Assembly (NCBI RefSeq): GCF_003027925.1
Contig: NZ_PYPS01000001.1
Coordinates: forward strand, 310,001 to 374,000
Length of the DNA stretch: 64,000 nt
Origin: Micromonospora sp. RP3T
Lineage (GTDB): Bacteria > Actinomycetota > Actinomycetes > Mycobacteriales > Micromonosporaceae
Direction of reading: 5' to 3'
Of this stretch, positions 46,090 through 54,544 are shown piece by piece. A program made the translations under genes and the position numbers. Under the pieces are notes generated by a model, which worked only from the letters and a program-made list of their open reading frames with translations, was not told where the DNA came from and did not search any database. Numbering within the stretch: the first letter of the stretch is position 1; each line of letters starts with the position of its first letter.

Positions 46090-46935
46090 TCAGCGTGCGG
46101 CGCGGATCGCCTCGGCCAGCGTGGTCGGCGCGCGGCCGAGCAGCTTGGCGAGATCGTCGCCGACCTCCAGTTCGCCCCGGGCGAGACCGAGGTCGCTGTC
46201 GGCGAGCACGTCCGCGTACCCCTCGGGCAGGCCGGCGGCGACCAGCACCTCGGTGTAGCGGTCCGCCGGCAGGTCGGTGTAGCCGACCGGCGCGCCGGTC
46301 TGCCGGGCCACCTCGGCGGCGAGGTCGGTGAGCGTGAACGGTGCGCCGCCCAACTCGTACACCTGCCGGTCGTGACCGTCGGAGGTGAGCACCACGGCGG
46401 CGGCCTCGGCGTAGTCCGCGCGGGTGGCGGCGCTGACCCGCCCGTCGCCCGCCGCGCCCGCCACCCCGTGCTCCCGGTACGCGTCGAGCTGGTCGGTGTA
46501 GTTCTCCAGGTACCAGCTGTTGCGCAGGAAGACGTACGGCAGCCCGGAGTCGCGGATGAGCCGTTCGGTGTCCCGGTGCTCGCCGGCCAGCCGCATGTCG
46601 GCGGTGTCGGCGTGCGCGATGCTGGTGTAGACGACCAGCCCGACGCCGGCCTCCCGGGCGGCGGTGACCACGTTGGCGTGCTGGGGGCGACGCCGGCCGA
46701 CCTCGCTGCCGGAGACGAACATCAACTTCTCGGCCCCGGCGAGGGCGGCCCGGAGCGAGTCGGGGTCGTCGTAGTCGGCCGGCCGGGTGACGACGCCCTG
46801 GCCGGCGAGGTCGGCCAGTCGTTCGCGGTCGCGGCCGATCGCCACGATCTCCCCGGCCGGTACGCCGCGGTCGAGCAGCGCGGTGACGACGAGGCGGCCG
46901 AGCTGGCCGGTGGCCCCGGTGACGGCGATGGACAT
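46090..46935 (-). CDS. NmrA-type NAD(P)-binding reductase (QOR2-like)
   Basis: A 281-residue protein with Rossmann motif VTGATGQLGRLVV and the layout of the atypical short-chain dehydrogenases related to quinone oxidoreductase 2 (IGRDRERLADLA, VYTSIAHADTADM, FLRNSWYLENY). ATG 46935 fits the family start. It probably reduces quinones or senses the NADPH ratio. It is divergent from the secreted beta-helix gene. Confidence 0.88.
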   Translation of the reverse strand: MSIAVTGATGQLGRLVVTALLDRGVPAGEIVAIGRDRERLADLAGQGVVTRPADYDDPDSLRAALAGAEKLMFVSGSEVGRRRPQHANVVTAAREAGVGLVVYTSIAHADTADMRLAGEHRDTERLIRDSGLPYVFLRNSWYLENYTDQLDAYREHGVAGAAGDGRVSAATRADYAEAAAVVLTSDGHDRQVYELGGAPFTLTDLAAEVARQTGAPVGYTDLPADRYTEVLVAAGLPEGYADVLADSDLGLARGELEVGDDLAKLLGRAPTTLAEAIRAAR

Positions 46936-47058
46936 GCGCGCTCCCTGTGGTTGCGAGTTCAACTTCTTCGAGGACAACCACCGCTGCGCCGCGATGCTTC
47001 CCGGTTCCGGAACCGGCGGGCTCTGGTGGGATCGACGGGGATGCGGTAGGAACGGCGA

Positions 47059-47070
47059 GAGAGCGCTCTC
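47059..47070. promoter_or_regulatory. Perfect palindrome GAGAGCGCTCTC, LacI-type operator candidate
   Basis: A 12-bp perfect palindrome with a central CG lies 32 bases before the beta-helix gene. It has the GAGCGCTC core also seen in the CelR/CebR palindrome, so a LacI-family sugar repressor is a reasonable guess. Confidence 0.5.
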
Positions 47071-47102
47071 CGCTCTCCTTCCACCACCGAACAGGCAGGC
47101 AG

Positions 47103-48890
47103 ATGCGATCATCCGACCCCTCCCGCCGCCGCTTCCTCGCGCTCACCGCCTCGGCGGCCTCGCTCACCGCCCTCGGCCTCCCGGCCGGCGCCGCCGTCGC
47201 GTCCCCGACCGCGCGGCCCGCCCGCGAGCCCGACCTCGGCCCGAACGTCTTCGTCTACGACCCGAGCACCCCGACCGAGGAGATCCAGTCCACCCTGGAC
47301 CAGATCTTCACCGCCCAGGAGCACAACGAGATGGGCGCCGACCGGTACGCCGTGCTGTTCAAGCCCGGCCGCTACGAGGTGGACGCCCGGCTCGGCTACT
47401 ACACCACCGTGGCCGGCCTCGGCGCCCACCCCGACGACGTGGAGATCCACGGCGCGGTCCGGGTGGTCGGCCAGCCCGACCCGAACTCGCCCGCCGGCAT
47501 CTCGGCGCTGACCAACTTCTGGCGCTCGGCCGAGAACCTCGCCGTCACCCCGACCGACTGGTCGAACCAGTGGGCCGTCTCCCAGGCGTCGCCGATGCGC
47601 CGGGTGCACGTCAAGGGCGTGCTCTGGCTGGAGCCCGGCAACGGCGGCTACTCCAGCGGCGGCTTCATCGCCGACTCCAAGGTGGACGGCATCACCATCA
47701 ACGGCTCCCAGCAGCAGTGGCTCACCCGGGACAGCGAACTCGGCGGTGAGTGGACCAACGGCGTGTGGAACCAGGTCTTCTCCGGTGTGATCGGCGCGCC
47801 CGCGCAGGGCTTCCCCGACCCGCCGTACACCACGCTGCCGACCAGCCCGGTGATCCGGGAGAAGCCCTACCTCTTCGTGGACGACGCGGGCCGCTGGCGG
47901 GTGGCGGTGCCCCGGCTGCGCCGCGACACCGCGGGCACCACCTGGGCCGCCGGTGGCGCGCCGTCGCCGTCGCTGCCGCTTACCGACTTCTTCGTCGCCC
48001 GGCCCACCGACACCGCGACGCGGATCAACACCGAACTCGCCCGGGGCAGCCACCTGCTGCTCACCCCCGGCGTCTACCGCCTGGACCGGGCGTTGCGGGT
48101 CCGCCGGCCGAACACCGTCGTGCTCGGCCTCGGCATGCCCAGCCTCGCGCCGGTCACCGGCGACGCGGCGCTGCGGATCGAGGACGTCGACGGGGTACGG
48201 ATCGCCGGGGTGCTCGTCGACGCCGGGCCGGTCGAGTCGGAGGTGCTGGTCGAGGTCGGTGGGCGGCACAGCCACCGGGCGCACGCCGACAACCCGATCT
48301 CGTTGCAGGACGTCTTCTTCCGCGTCGGCGGCCCGTCCGCCGGCCGGGCGGTGACCAGTCTGGTCGTGCACAGCCGGCACACGCTGATCGACAACATCTG
48401 GGCCTGGCGGGGCGACCACGGCCAGCCGGGCACCATCGGCTGGGACGTCAACACGGCCGCCACCGGGGTGGTCGTCAACGGCGACGACGTCACCGCGTAC
48501 GGGCTCTTCGTCGAGCACTACCAGCGCTGGCAGACCCGCTGGCACGGCGAGCGCGGCCGGACCGTGTTCTACCAGAGCGAGCTGCCCTACGACCCGCCGA
48601 GCCAGGCGGCCTGGCGCAGCCCGACCGGCGACGGCTGGGCCTCCTACCGGGTGGCCCCGCACGTCCGCACGCACGAGGCGTGGGGGCTGGGCGTCTACGC
48701 GTACTTCAACCAGGGCGTGGACATCCGTTGCGACCGGGCGATCGAGGCGCCGCGCCGGGCCGGCGTGCGCTTCCACGACGCGATCACCGTGTTCCTGAAC
48801 GGCAGCGGCGGGATCGAGCGCACGATCAACGAGGCCGGCACCCCGGTGGTCGGCGCGTACGGCACCAGCCCGGTGGTCAGCTACCCCTGA
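47103..48890 (+). CDS. Tat-secreted parallel beta-helix protein
   Basis: A 595-residue precursor with a twin-arginine signal (SRRRFLALTASAAS, cleaved near residue 32). The mature protein has repeated beta-helix rungs (VLWLEPGNGGYSSGGF, DGITINGSQQQW, LVVHSRHTLIDNIWAWRGDH) and no lectin module. Similar proteins are annotated as adenylyl cyclase or coagulation-factor-like in actinomycetes, names without support here. A carbohydrate-active or glycan-binding role outside the cell is more likely. The palindromic operator upstream is in keeping with sugar control. Confidence 0.82.
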   Translation: MRSSDPSRRRFLALTASAASLTALGLPAGAAVASPTARPAREPDLGPNVFVYDPSTPTEEIQSTLDQIFTAQEHNEMGADRYAVLFKPGRYEVDARLGYYTTVAGLGAHPDDVEIHGAVRVVGQPDPNSPAGISALTNFWRSAENLAVTPTDWSNQWAVSQASPMRRVHVKGVLWLEPGNGGYSSGGFIADSKVDGITINGSQQQWLTRDSELGGEWTNGVWNQVFSGVIGAPAQGFPDPPYTTLPTSPVIREKPYLFVDDAGRWRVAVPRLRRDTAGTTWAAGGAPSPSLPLTDFFVARPTDTATRINTELARGSHLLLTPGVYRLDRALRVRRPNTVVLGLGMPSLAPVTGDAALRIEDVDGVRIAGVLVDAGPVESEVLVEVGGRHSHRAHADNPISLQDVFFRVGGPSAGRAVTSLVVHSRHTLIDNIWAWRGDHGQPGTIGWDVNTAATGVVVNGDDVTAYGLFVEHYQRWQTRWHGERGRTVFYQSELPYDPPSQAAWRSPTGDGWASYRVAPHVRTHEAWGLGVYAYFNQGVDIRCDRAIEAPRRAGVRFHDAITVFLNGSGGIERTINEAGTPVVGAYGTSPVVSYP

Positions 48891-48965
48891 CCAGAGGCCG
48901 AGGGCCCGGACCGCCCGGTCCGGTGACCGTGGCGCTCAGCGTCGCCCCCGGGCGACGCTGACACC

Positions 48966-49474
48966 ATGCGGGACCGGGCGGCCATCGGCTACGTGCTGGC
49001 GGCGTACACGATCAGTTGGGGTTGCTGGCTGCCGCTGGCGGCGACCGGCCGGGTGGTGCGGGTGGGCGGCGCGGCCACCCACCTGCCCGGCCTGGTCGGG
49101 TCGGCTGGCACGCGCCGCTGTTCGTGGTCCTGGCCAGCTATCGGGGATTCTCCGCCGGCACCCTGGTCGGCTTCGCCATCGGGATCTTCTGCGGCGCGGT
49201 GGTGCTCGGCTGGCTCTGGAACCGCACCGGCAGCGTCCCGGCCGTCGCCGTCTGGCACGCCCTCTACAACCTCGGCGCGGCCACCGTGGCGGCCACCGGC
49301 ACGATCGCCGCCGTGGTCACCAGCGTCGTGATCACGCAGGCGGTGGTGTTCGTGGCGGCCGAACTCGCCGGCCGGGGCGGGGTGCTCACACCGGTGCCGG
49401 CGGCCCGCGACACCGACGACCAGCGGACCCGCCCCGGCGTGCCGATCGGCGGACCGGGTCAGGCGGCGAGCTGA
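48966..49474 (+). pseudogene. CPBP-family intramembrane protease, decayed
   Basis: The frame from 48966 gives a good CPBP N-terminus (IGYVLAAYTISWGCWLPL, then HLPGLVG). At about 49100 the matching continues in another frame with the C-terminal part (GWHAPLFVVLASYRGFSAG, VAVWHALYNLG). The middle of the family, including the catalytic EExxWRG-type motif, is absent, so roughly 100 residues were lost together with a frame change. The coding remnant cannot make an active protease. It overlaps the end of clpP by 16 bases. Confidence 0.8.
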
Positions 49475-50049
49475 TCGACCCGGGAGAGGACCTGGTCGAC
49501 CAGTCCGTACTCGCGGGCCTCCTCGGCGGTGAACCAGCGGTCCCGGTCCCAGTCGCGCTGGATCTCCTCAAGCGTGTGCCCGCTGTGCCGGGCGATCAGC
49601 TCCTGCATGGTGTGCTTCACGTGCAGCATGTTCTCGGCCTGGATGGTGATGTCGGCGACCGTGCCGCCGAACCCGCCGGAGGGCTGGTGCATCATGATCC
49701 GCGAGTGCGGTAGCGCGAACCGCTTGCCCGCCGTGCCGGCGCAGAGCAGGAACTGCCCCATCGAGCCGGCCATCCCCAGCGCCAGCGTCGCCACGTCGTT
49801 CTTCACCCACCGCATGGTGTCGTAGACGGCCATCCCGGCGCTGACCGAGCCGCCCGGCGAGTTGATGTAGAGGTAGATGTCCCGCTCCGCGTCCTCGGCC
49901 GCGAGCAGCAGGATCTGCGCGCAGATCTGGTTCGCCGAGTCGTCGGTGACCTCGGTGCCGAGGAAGATGATCCGTTCCTTGAGCAGCCGCTCGAAGACCC
50001 GGTCGCCGAAGACCGGCTGTCCCTCGTCCCGCATCCAGATGCCACTCAT
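49459..50049 (-). CDS. clpP: ATP-dependent Clp protease proteolytic subunit
   Basis: A 196-residue ClpP with the complete triad: Ser96 in GMAGSMGQ, His121 in MMHQPSGG and Asp170 in DWDRDRWF. INSPGGSVSAGMAVYDTM is also typical. No clpX or second clpP adjoins it, so it is an extra copy away from the usual clpP1P2-clpX group. The ClgR-like regulator gene lies 225 bases upstream on the same strand. Confidence 0.95.
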   Translation of the reverse strand: MSGIWMRDEGQPVFGDRVFERLLKERIIFLGTEVTDDSANQICAQILLLAAEDAERDIYLYINSPGGSVSAGMAVYDTMRWVKNDVATLALGMAGSMGQFLLCAGTAGKRFALPHSRIMMHQPSGGFGGTVADITIQAENMLHVKHTMQELIARHSGHTLEEIQRDWDRDRWFTAEEAREYGLVDQVLSRVDQLAA

Positions 50050-50143
50050 GACTGCCCACCTCCGTGACGCCGGTGGGCGGGGGACCGCCCGGCGAGCCGG
50101 CGGTCTCCAGCGTCCGCCGGGCGCACCCGCGCGGCCCAGACTT

Positions 50144-50158
50144 TCTGCCCCGGGCAGA
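50144..50158. promoter_or_regulatory. Palindrome in the clpP upstream region
   Basis: TCTGCCCCGGGCAGA is a 7-1-7 perfect palindrome about 95 bases before the clpP start. A regulator site is possible; it does not match the published ClgR box (GTTCGC-N5-GCGAAC). Confidence 0.3.
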
Positions 50159-50273
50159 CTCGCCCTCGGCAGAACCGGGTGAGGCCGCCGGTCGGTGCGG
50201 GCCGCACCCCGGTCGTGCGTCGCGGCGACCGGCACCACGCGCGGTCGGCGTTCGTCCGGCCCGACCGAGGGCG

Positions 50274-50900
50274 CTACGCCGCGACCGGCCGCCGTCGGGC
50301 CGCGCGGGCCCGGCGCCGGGCCAGCGCCGGTGAGGTACGCGGGCGCGGGCGCGCGGCCGGCGTCGGGATCAGCCAGATCCGGGTGCCGGTGCCGAACAGC
50401 TCCGGTGTGCCGTGGCCGAGCGGCGGGCCGACCGGCGTGGGGGACACGCCCATCGGGCGCAGCCCGCCGCCGAGCAGCGGGGTCGACCGGACCGGGTGCG
50501 CGGTGTGCGGCGGCGTGACCGGCCGGGCCGGATGCGGCGCGTGCGGGCCGCCCGGGCGTCGGGTGGCGTGCAGGCGGGGCGGCCCGACCCGGAGCTGTGG
50601 GCCGCTGCGGGCCGCGGGCACCCGGTCGAGCCGGGCCAGTGGCACCCCGGGGCCGACCGGCGTGGGCCGCTCCCGGCGCAGCTCGTCGCGCGCCTCCTCC
50701 AACAGGTCGGCGAGGTGGATGCCGAGCGCCCGGCAGATCGCGGCCAGCACCTCGGAGGAGGCCTCCTTACGCCCGCGCTCGACCTCGGAGAGGTAGGGCA
50801 GGGAGACGCCGGCCGCCTGCGCCACCTCGCGCAACGTGCGGCCCTGCCGCAGGCGGATCCGCCGCAGCACCCCGCCGATCACCCGTCGCAGCAACGACAT
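50274..50900 (-). CDS. ClgR-like XRE regulator with Pro/Arg-rich tail
   Basis: A 208-residue protein. Residues 1-75 closely resemble ClgR, the activator of clp genes (RRIRLRQGRTLREVAQAAGVSLPYLSEVERGRKEASSEVLAAICRALGI). Residues 76-208 are a low-complexity Pro/Arg/Gly tail not seen in ordinary ClgR. The ATG has GAGGAGG upstream. A GTTCGCCGACGCTAC stretch at 50922-50936 is a weak half match to a ClgR box. With clpP next door, control of proteolysis is likely. Confidence 0.8.
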   Translation of the reverse strand: MSLLRRVIGGVLRRIRLRQGRTLREVAQAAGVSLPYLSEVERGRKEASSEVLAAICRALGIHLADLLEEARDELRRERPTPVGPGVPLARLDRVPAARSGPQLRVGPPRLHATRRPGGPHAPHPARPVTPPHTAHPVRSTPLLGGGLRPMGVSPTPVGPPLGHGTPELFGTGTRIWLIPTPAARPRPRTSPALARRRARAARRRPVAA

Positions 50901-50964
50901 GCCGGCCTCCTCGCGGTCGCCGTTCGCCGACGCTACCCATCATGCCCCGTCCCGGCGGCGTGGA

Positions 50965-51000
50965 CCGGCCCGGTCGGCCCCGTGGTACCGACCGGGCCGG
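50965..51000. terminator. Perfect 13-bp hairpin after the HAF-repeat gene
   Basis: CCGGCCCGGTCGG at 50965-50977 pairs with 50988-51000. It lies 7 bases beyond the HAF gene stop on the minus strand. Confidence 0.7.
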
Positions 51001-51006
51001 GATCGG

Positions 51007-52041
51007 TCAACGCCAGACGACCGCTCGGCTGTGGAAGCTCGGCGAGAGGAAGTCCGCCTGGCCGACGATCAGACCGGCGTCGTTGACATTGATCGCGACG
51101 CTGCCCACCGACCCGACCGGCAGCGGCAGCAGTTGGGAGCCCGCCGTCGGTGCGGGCCAGAGCATCGCCCGGCCGTCGGTGCCGTCGGTGCCGACCACCA
51201 GACCCGAGTCGTTCACGGCCTGTGCTGTCGGGGACGCCGAACTGGTGGACAGCCGGCGCATCGTCGAACCGTTCCAGAAGAAGGCGGCGAACGCGCCGTC
51301 CGCGGTCCGGCTGGTGCCGACCACCTGACCGAGGTCGTTGATGCCGCTCGCGTCGCTGGTGGGACCGCCGAGGGTGCCGAGCGGCCGGACGACCCCGTCG
51401 CGCCACACGAAGGCCTGGTTGACGAACGGCGGGTCGGTCCAGTCCCGGTAGCCGTAGGTGCCGGCGACCGTACCCGCCTCGTTGACCGCGACGGCGCTCG
51501 CGCCCGGCGGCGCGTCGATGGTGATCTCGGTGTTGCCGGTGCGGACGAACGCCCGCCGCCCGGCGAAGCTGTCGGTGACGTGATACACGCCGACCACCCG
51601 GTCCCCGGCGGTGTCGTACGCGATGGAGAAGATGCCACCGGTGAGGCCGAGATCCTGGATCTTCCCGTCGACCCAGGCCACGGCGTGGCTGCTGCCGTCC
51701 GCGGCCTGGGCGGTGCCGACGATGCGGCCCCGCTCGTCGATCGCCTGGGCCTGACTGTTCGGCCCGCCGAGCGTGCCCAGGTCCTCGATCCGCCCGTCCA
51801 CCCAGCGGACCGCGTGCCAGTAGCCGCCGGCCAGCTCCGCCGACCCGACCACCACCCCGGCCCGGTTGACGTCGTACGCCGTGCTGCCCCGGCCGGTCAG
51901 CGACGGCAGCACGACGGCGGTGCGCTTCGCCGTCGGCATCGCCGTGGCGGGCGTCGGCCGGGCCGCCACCGCGGGTGAGGGGCCGGCCAGAGCCACCCCG
52001 ACGACCACGGCCAGCGTGGTCAGTGCCGCACCTGTACGCAT
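51007..52041 (-). CDS. Secreted HAF-repeat protein
   Basis: A 344-residue protein with a signal peptide (about 1-27, ending AVAA). The rest is repeated units of the HAF type, for example AVRWVDGRIEDLGTLGG, AIDERGRIVGTAQ, AVNEAGTVAGTYG, GINDLGQVVGTSR and AVNDSGLVVGTDG, which fold as propeller-like blades. Function outside the cell is unknown. ATG 52041 is chosen for its GAGGGGGA ribosome site; GTG 52059 is also possible. Confidence 0.88.
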   Translation of the reverse strand: MRTGAALTTLAVVVGVALAGPSPAVAARPTPATAMPTAKRTAVVLPSLTGRGSTAYDVNRAGVVVGSAELAGGYWHAVRWVDGRIEDLGTLGGPNSQAQAIDERGRIVGTAQAADGSSHAVAWVDGKIQDLGLTGGIFSIAYDTAGDRVVGVYHVTDSFAGRRAFVRTGNTEITIDAPPGASAVAVNEAGTVAGTYGYRDWTDPPFVNQAFVWRDGVVRPLGTLGGPTSDASGINDLGQVVGTSRTADGAFAAFFWNGSTMRRLSTSSASPTAQAVNDSGLVVGTDGTDGRAMLWPAPTAGSQLLPLPVGSVGSVAINVNDAGLIVGQADFLSPSFHSRAVVWR

Positions 52042-52220
52042 CCGACTCCCCCTCGTCACATTCGTCGGGGTCGAGTCTCACCCACCGGGGCGTCGACGGA
52101 TGTGACGAGATCCTTACCGCTTGCGGGCGCCGGGGCCGGTCCCACGGCCCGCCCGGCCGACTCCCGGCGTACCCGCTATCTTGAGGGCGTGCAGGCGACG
52201 GTGGCGGAGCGGGGCCGACG

Positions 52221-53234
52221 GTGATCCATTTTCCCGCGCAACGGCGGGGGCCGCTGAGCGCGCTGAGCCTGCGCCTGCTCGCCGCCCTCGGCCTGGTCTT
52301 CGCCACCGTCTTCGTGGTCTGGCTCGATCGTGACGGCTACCGCGACGTCAACGAGGACGGCCTGACGCTGCTCGACTGCTTCTACTACACGGTGGTCTCG
52401 CTCTCCACCACCGGTTACGGCGACATCACGCCGGCCAGTCCGTCGGCCCGCCTGATCAACGTCCTGTTCATCACCCCCGCCCGGGTGCTCTTCCTGATCA
52501 TCCTGGTCGGCACCACCCTGGAAGTCCTGACCGAGCAGTACCGGACCGGCCGTCGCCTGTCGCGGTGGAGGAGATCCGTGAAGGACCACGTCATCATCTG
52601 CGGCTACGGCACCAAGGGCCGCAGCGCGGTCTCCGCGCTGCTGGAGAACGGGGCGGACAAGTCCAAGATCGTGGTGGTCGAGCGGAGCGGTCCGGCGCTG
52701 CGCCAGGCCACCTCGAACGGGCTGGTGACGATCGAGGGCTCGGCGACCCGCTCGTCGGTGCTGGAGGAGGCGCACATCCGCACCGCCAAGGCGGTCATCA
52801 TCGCGACCGACAGCGACGACGCCTCGGTGCTGGTGGCGTTGACCGTCCGGCAGCTCACCGCCGGTCAGGTCCGGATCATCGCGGCGGTCCGGGAGGCGGA
52901 GAACGCGCCGCTGCTCAAGCAGAGCGGCGCGCACCACGTGATCGTCTCGTCGGCCACCGCCGGTCGGCTGCTCGGCCTCTCCACCTCGGCCCCGCCCCTG
53001 ATCGACGTGGTGGAGGACCTGCTCACCCCCGGTCAGGGCATGGCGTTGGCGATGCGCTCGGCCGAGCGCAGTGAGGTGGGCCGCTCGCCGCGTGAGCTTG
53101 AGTCGCTGGTCATCGCACTGGTCCGGCGCGGCAAGGTGGTCGCGCTGAACGACCGGGCCGGTGCGGTGATCGAGACCGGCGACATGCTGGTCCACGTCCG
53201 CGACGACCGCCCGCAGGCGACCACCACGGCCTGA
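52221..53234 (+). CDS. Potassium channel with RCK/TrkA-N domain
   Basis: A 337-residue channel. Two helices (about 17-36 and 78-102) surround the pore helix with filter TTGYGD at 63-68. Then comes an RCK domain (HVIICGYGTKGRSAVSALL, residues about 123-240) and a C-terminal TrkA-C-like part. The GTG start has GGAGCGGGG upstream. It is a ligand-gated bacterial potassium channel of the MthK kind. The large RCK domain probably binds nucleotide or calcium. Confidence 0.95.
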   Translation: MIHFPAQRRGPLSALSLRLLAALGLVFATVFVVWLDRDGYRDVNEDGLTLLDCFYYTVVSLSTTGYGDITPASPSARLINVLFITPARVLFLIILVGTTLEVLTEQYRTGRRLSRWRRSVKDHVIICGYGTKGRSAVSALLENGADKSKIVVVERSGPALRQATSNGLVTIEGSATRSSVLEEAHIRTAKAVIIATDSDDASVLVALTVRQLTAGQVRIIAAVREAENAPLLKQSGAHHVIVSSATAGRLLGLSTSAPPLIDVVEDLLTPGQGMALAMRSAERSEVGRSPRELESLVIALVRRGKVVALNDRAGAVIETGDMLVHVRDDRPQATTTA

Positions 53235-53273
53235 GCGCCGCCTGCCGTCCCGGCGTGACCGGCGTCGGCCCGG

Positions 53274-53747
53274 TCAGCAGGCGTCCGGGCTCTCCGTGGC
53301 CGCTTCGGTGCAGGTCGGGGCGCAGCCCTGGCTGGCCCGCCGGAGCAGGTCGTAGAGCAGTTCCCGCTCGTCGGGCGCCAGCGCGCCCAGCACCTCGTCC
53401 TCCGCGTCGGCGAGCGCGCACTCGGCCTCGCGGATCCGGGTGGCGCCCGCCCCGGTGAGGCTGACGACGTGCCGCCGGCGGTCGGTCGGGGAGCGGCGGC
53501 GCTCGACCAGGCCCGCCGACTCCAGGTCGTTGAGCAGCCCGACCACGTTGGTGCCGTCGATCTGGAGCGTGCCGGCCAGCCCCTGCTGGCTGATGTCGCC
53601 CGAGTCGCGCAGCACGGTGAGCGCGACCAGGTGCCGGACGCGCAGGCCAAGCGGGGTCAGCACCGATTCCGAGCGCAGCCGCATCCGCCGGGCCAGGTGC
53701 TGGAGCAGCGGCCCGGAGCGGCGCTCGTCGGCGGGCTCGGCTGGCAT
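53274..53747 (-). CDS. MarR-family regulator
   Basis: A 157-residue MarR protein: helical dimer ends, and the winged helix with ISQQGLAGTLQIDGTNVVGLLNDLESAGLVERRRSPTDRRRHVVSLT. ATG 53747 lies 7 bases after TAGACT (leaderless type); an in-frame ATG at 53777 is less likely. Two cysteines near the C-terminus (GCAPTCTEA) could sense redox or thiols. It is divergent from the azoreductase gene, with a palindrome between them. Confidence 0.9.
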   Translation of the reverse strand: MPAEPADERRSGPLLQHLARRMRLRSESVLTPLGLRVRHLVALTVLRDSGDISQQGLAGTLQIDGTNVVGLLNDLESAGLVERRRSPTDRRRHVVSLTGAGATRIREAECALADAEDEVLGALAPDERELLYDLLRRASQGCAPTCTEAATESPDAC

Positions 53748-53754
53748 GTGACCC

Positions 53755-53760
53755 AGTCTA
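53755..53760 (-). promoter_or_regulatory. Leaderless-type -10 box (TAGACT) for the marR gene
   Basis: Read on the minus strand, TAGACT stands 7 bases before the ATG at 53747. Confidence 0.45.
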
Positions 53761-53793
53761 CGTCGAACAAGGAACATCGACCTGCTATAAATA

Positions 53794-53810
53794 GTTCGTG
53801 CTACACGAAC
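53794..53810. promoter_or_regulatory. MarR operator between marR and the azoreductase gene
   Basis: GTTCGTGCTACACGAAC is a 7-3-7 palindrome. It lies next to TATAAA (53786-53791), the likely -10 box of the azoreductase, so binding would block it. Confidence 0.75.
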
Positions 53811-53830
53811 GATCGATGGAGGAGTAAACG

Positions 53831-54472
53831 ATGGCCCACCTGTTGCACATCGACTCGAGCATCAACGGTGAGCGGTCGGTCAGCCGTCGCCTCACCGCCC
53901 GCGCGGCCGACGCCTGGCGTGCCGCCCACCCCGGCGGCACGGTCACCTACCGGGACCTCGGTCAGGACCCGGTGCCGCACCTGGACACCGCCGGCGGTCT
54001 CGCCCGGGCGGTGCCGCCCGACCAGCACACGCCCGAGCAGCGCGCGTCCTGGCGGGTGACCGAGGACCTGGTGAGCGAGGTCCTGCGCGCCGACACGATC
54101 CTGCTCGGCCTGCCGCTCTACAACTTCGGTCCGCCCAGCAGCGTGAAGGCCTGGGTCGACCACCTGATCGCGCCCGGGATCGCGCTCGACCCGGCCACCG
54201 GCGCCGGGCTGCTCGGCGGTCGCGAGTTCATCGTGTTCGGCACCCGGGGCGGCGGCTACGGCGCGGGCACTCCGCGCGCCGGCTGGGACCACGCCGAGCC
54301 CTGGCTGCCGCACGGCCTGTCGCGCACCGGCCTGGAGCCGCGGTTCATCTCGGCCGAGCTGACCCTGGCCCCGGTCAACCCGGCGATGGCCGAGTTGATC
54401 CCGCTGCACGAGGCGAGCCTCGCCGCCGCCGAGCGGGCGATCGACGAGCTGTGGGTGCCGGCGACCGTCTGA
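53831..54472 (+). CDS. azoR: FMN-dependent NADH-azoreductase
   Basis: A 213-residue flavodoxin-fold protein (HIDSSINGERSVSRRL for the FMN phosphate loop, PLYNFGPPSSVKAWVDH, FGTRGGGYG) typical of AcpD/AzoR enzymes that reduce quinones or azo compounds with NADH. GGAGGAG precedes the ATG. The divergent MarR gene and the operator in the gap make a self-contained response to an electrophile or quinone. Confidence 0.92.
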   Translation: MAHLLHIDSSINGERSVSRRLTARAADAWRAAHPGGTVTYRDLGQDPVPHLDTAGGLARAVPPDQHTPEQRASWRVTEDLVSEVLRADTILLGLPLYNFGPPSSVKAWVDHLIAPGIALDPATGAGLLGGREFIVFGTRGGGYGAGTPRAGWDHAEPWLPHGLSRTGLEPRFISAELTLAPVNPAMAELIPLHEASLAAAERAIDELWVPATV

Positions 54473-54487
54473 CCGGTCCGGGAACCG

Positions 54488-54527
54488 CGAAAGGGCGGGC
54501 CGTCCCCCGGGACGGCCCGCCCTTTCG
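54488..54527. terminator. Perfect 19-bp bidirectional terminator
   Basis: CGAAAGGGCGGGCCGTCCC at 54488-54506 pairs exactly with 54509-54527. It separates the convergent azoreductase and korB genes. One arm gives CTTTCG and the other CGAAAG, so both transcripts end in a short U-rich step. Confidence 0.88.
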
Positions 54528-54544
54528 GATGCGCGGATCAGGAG

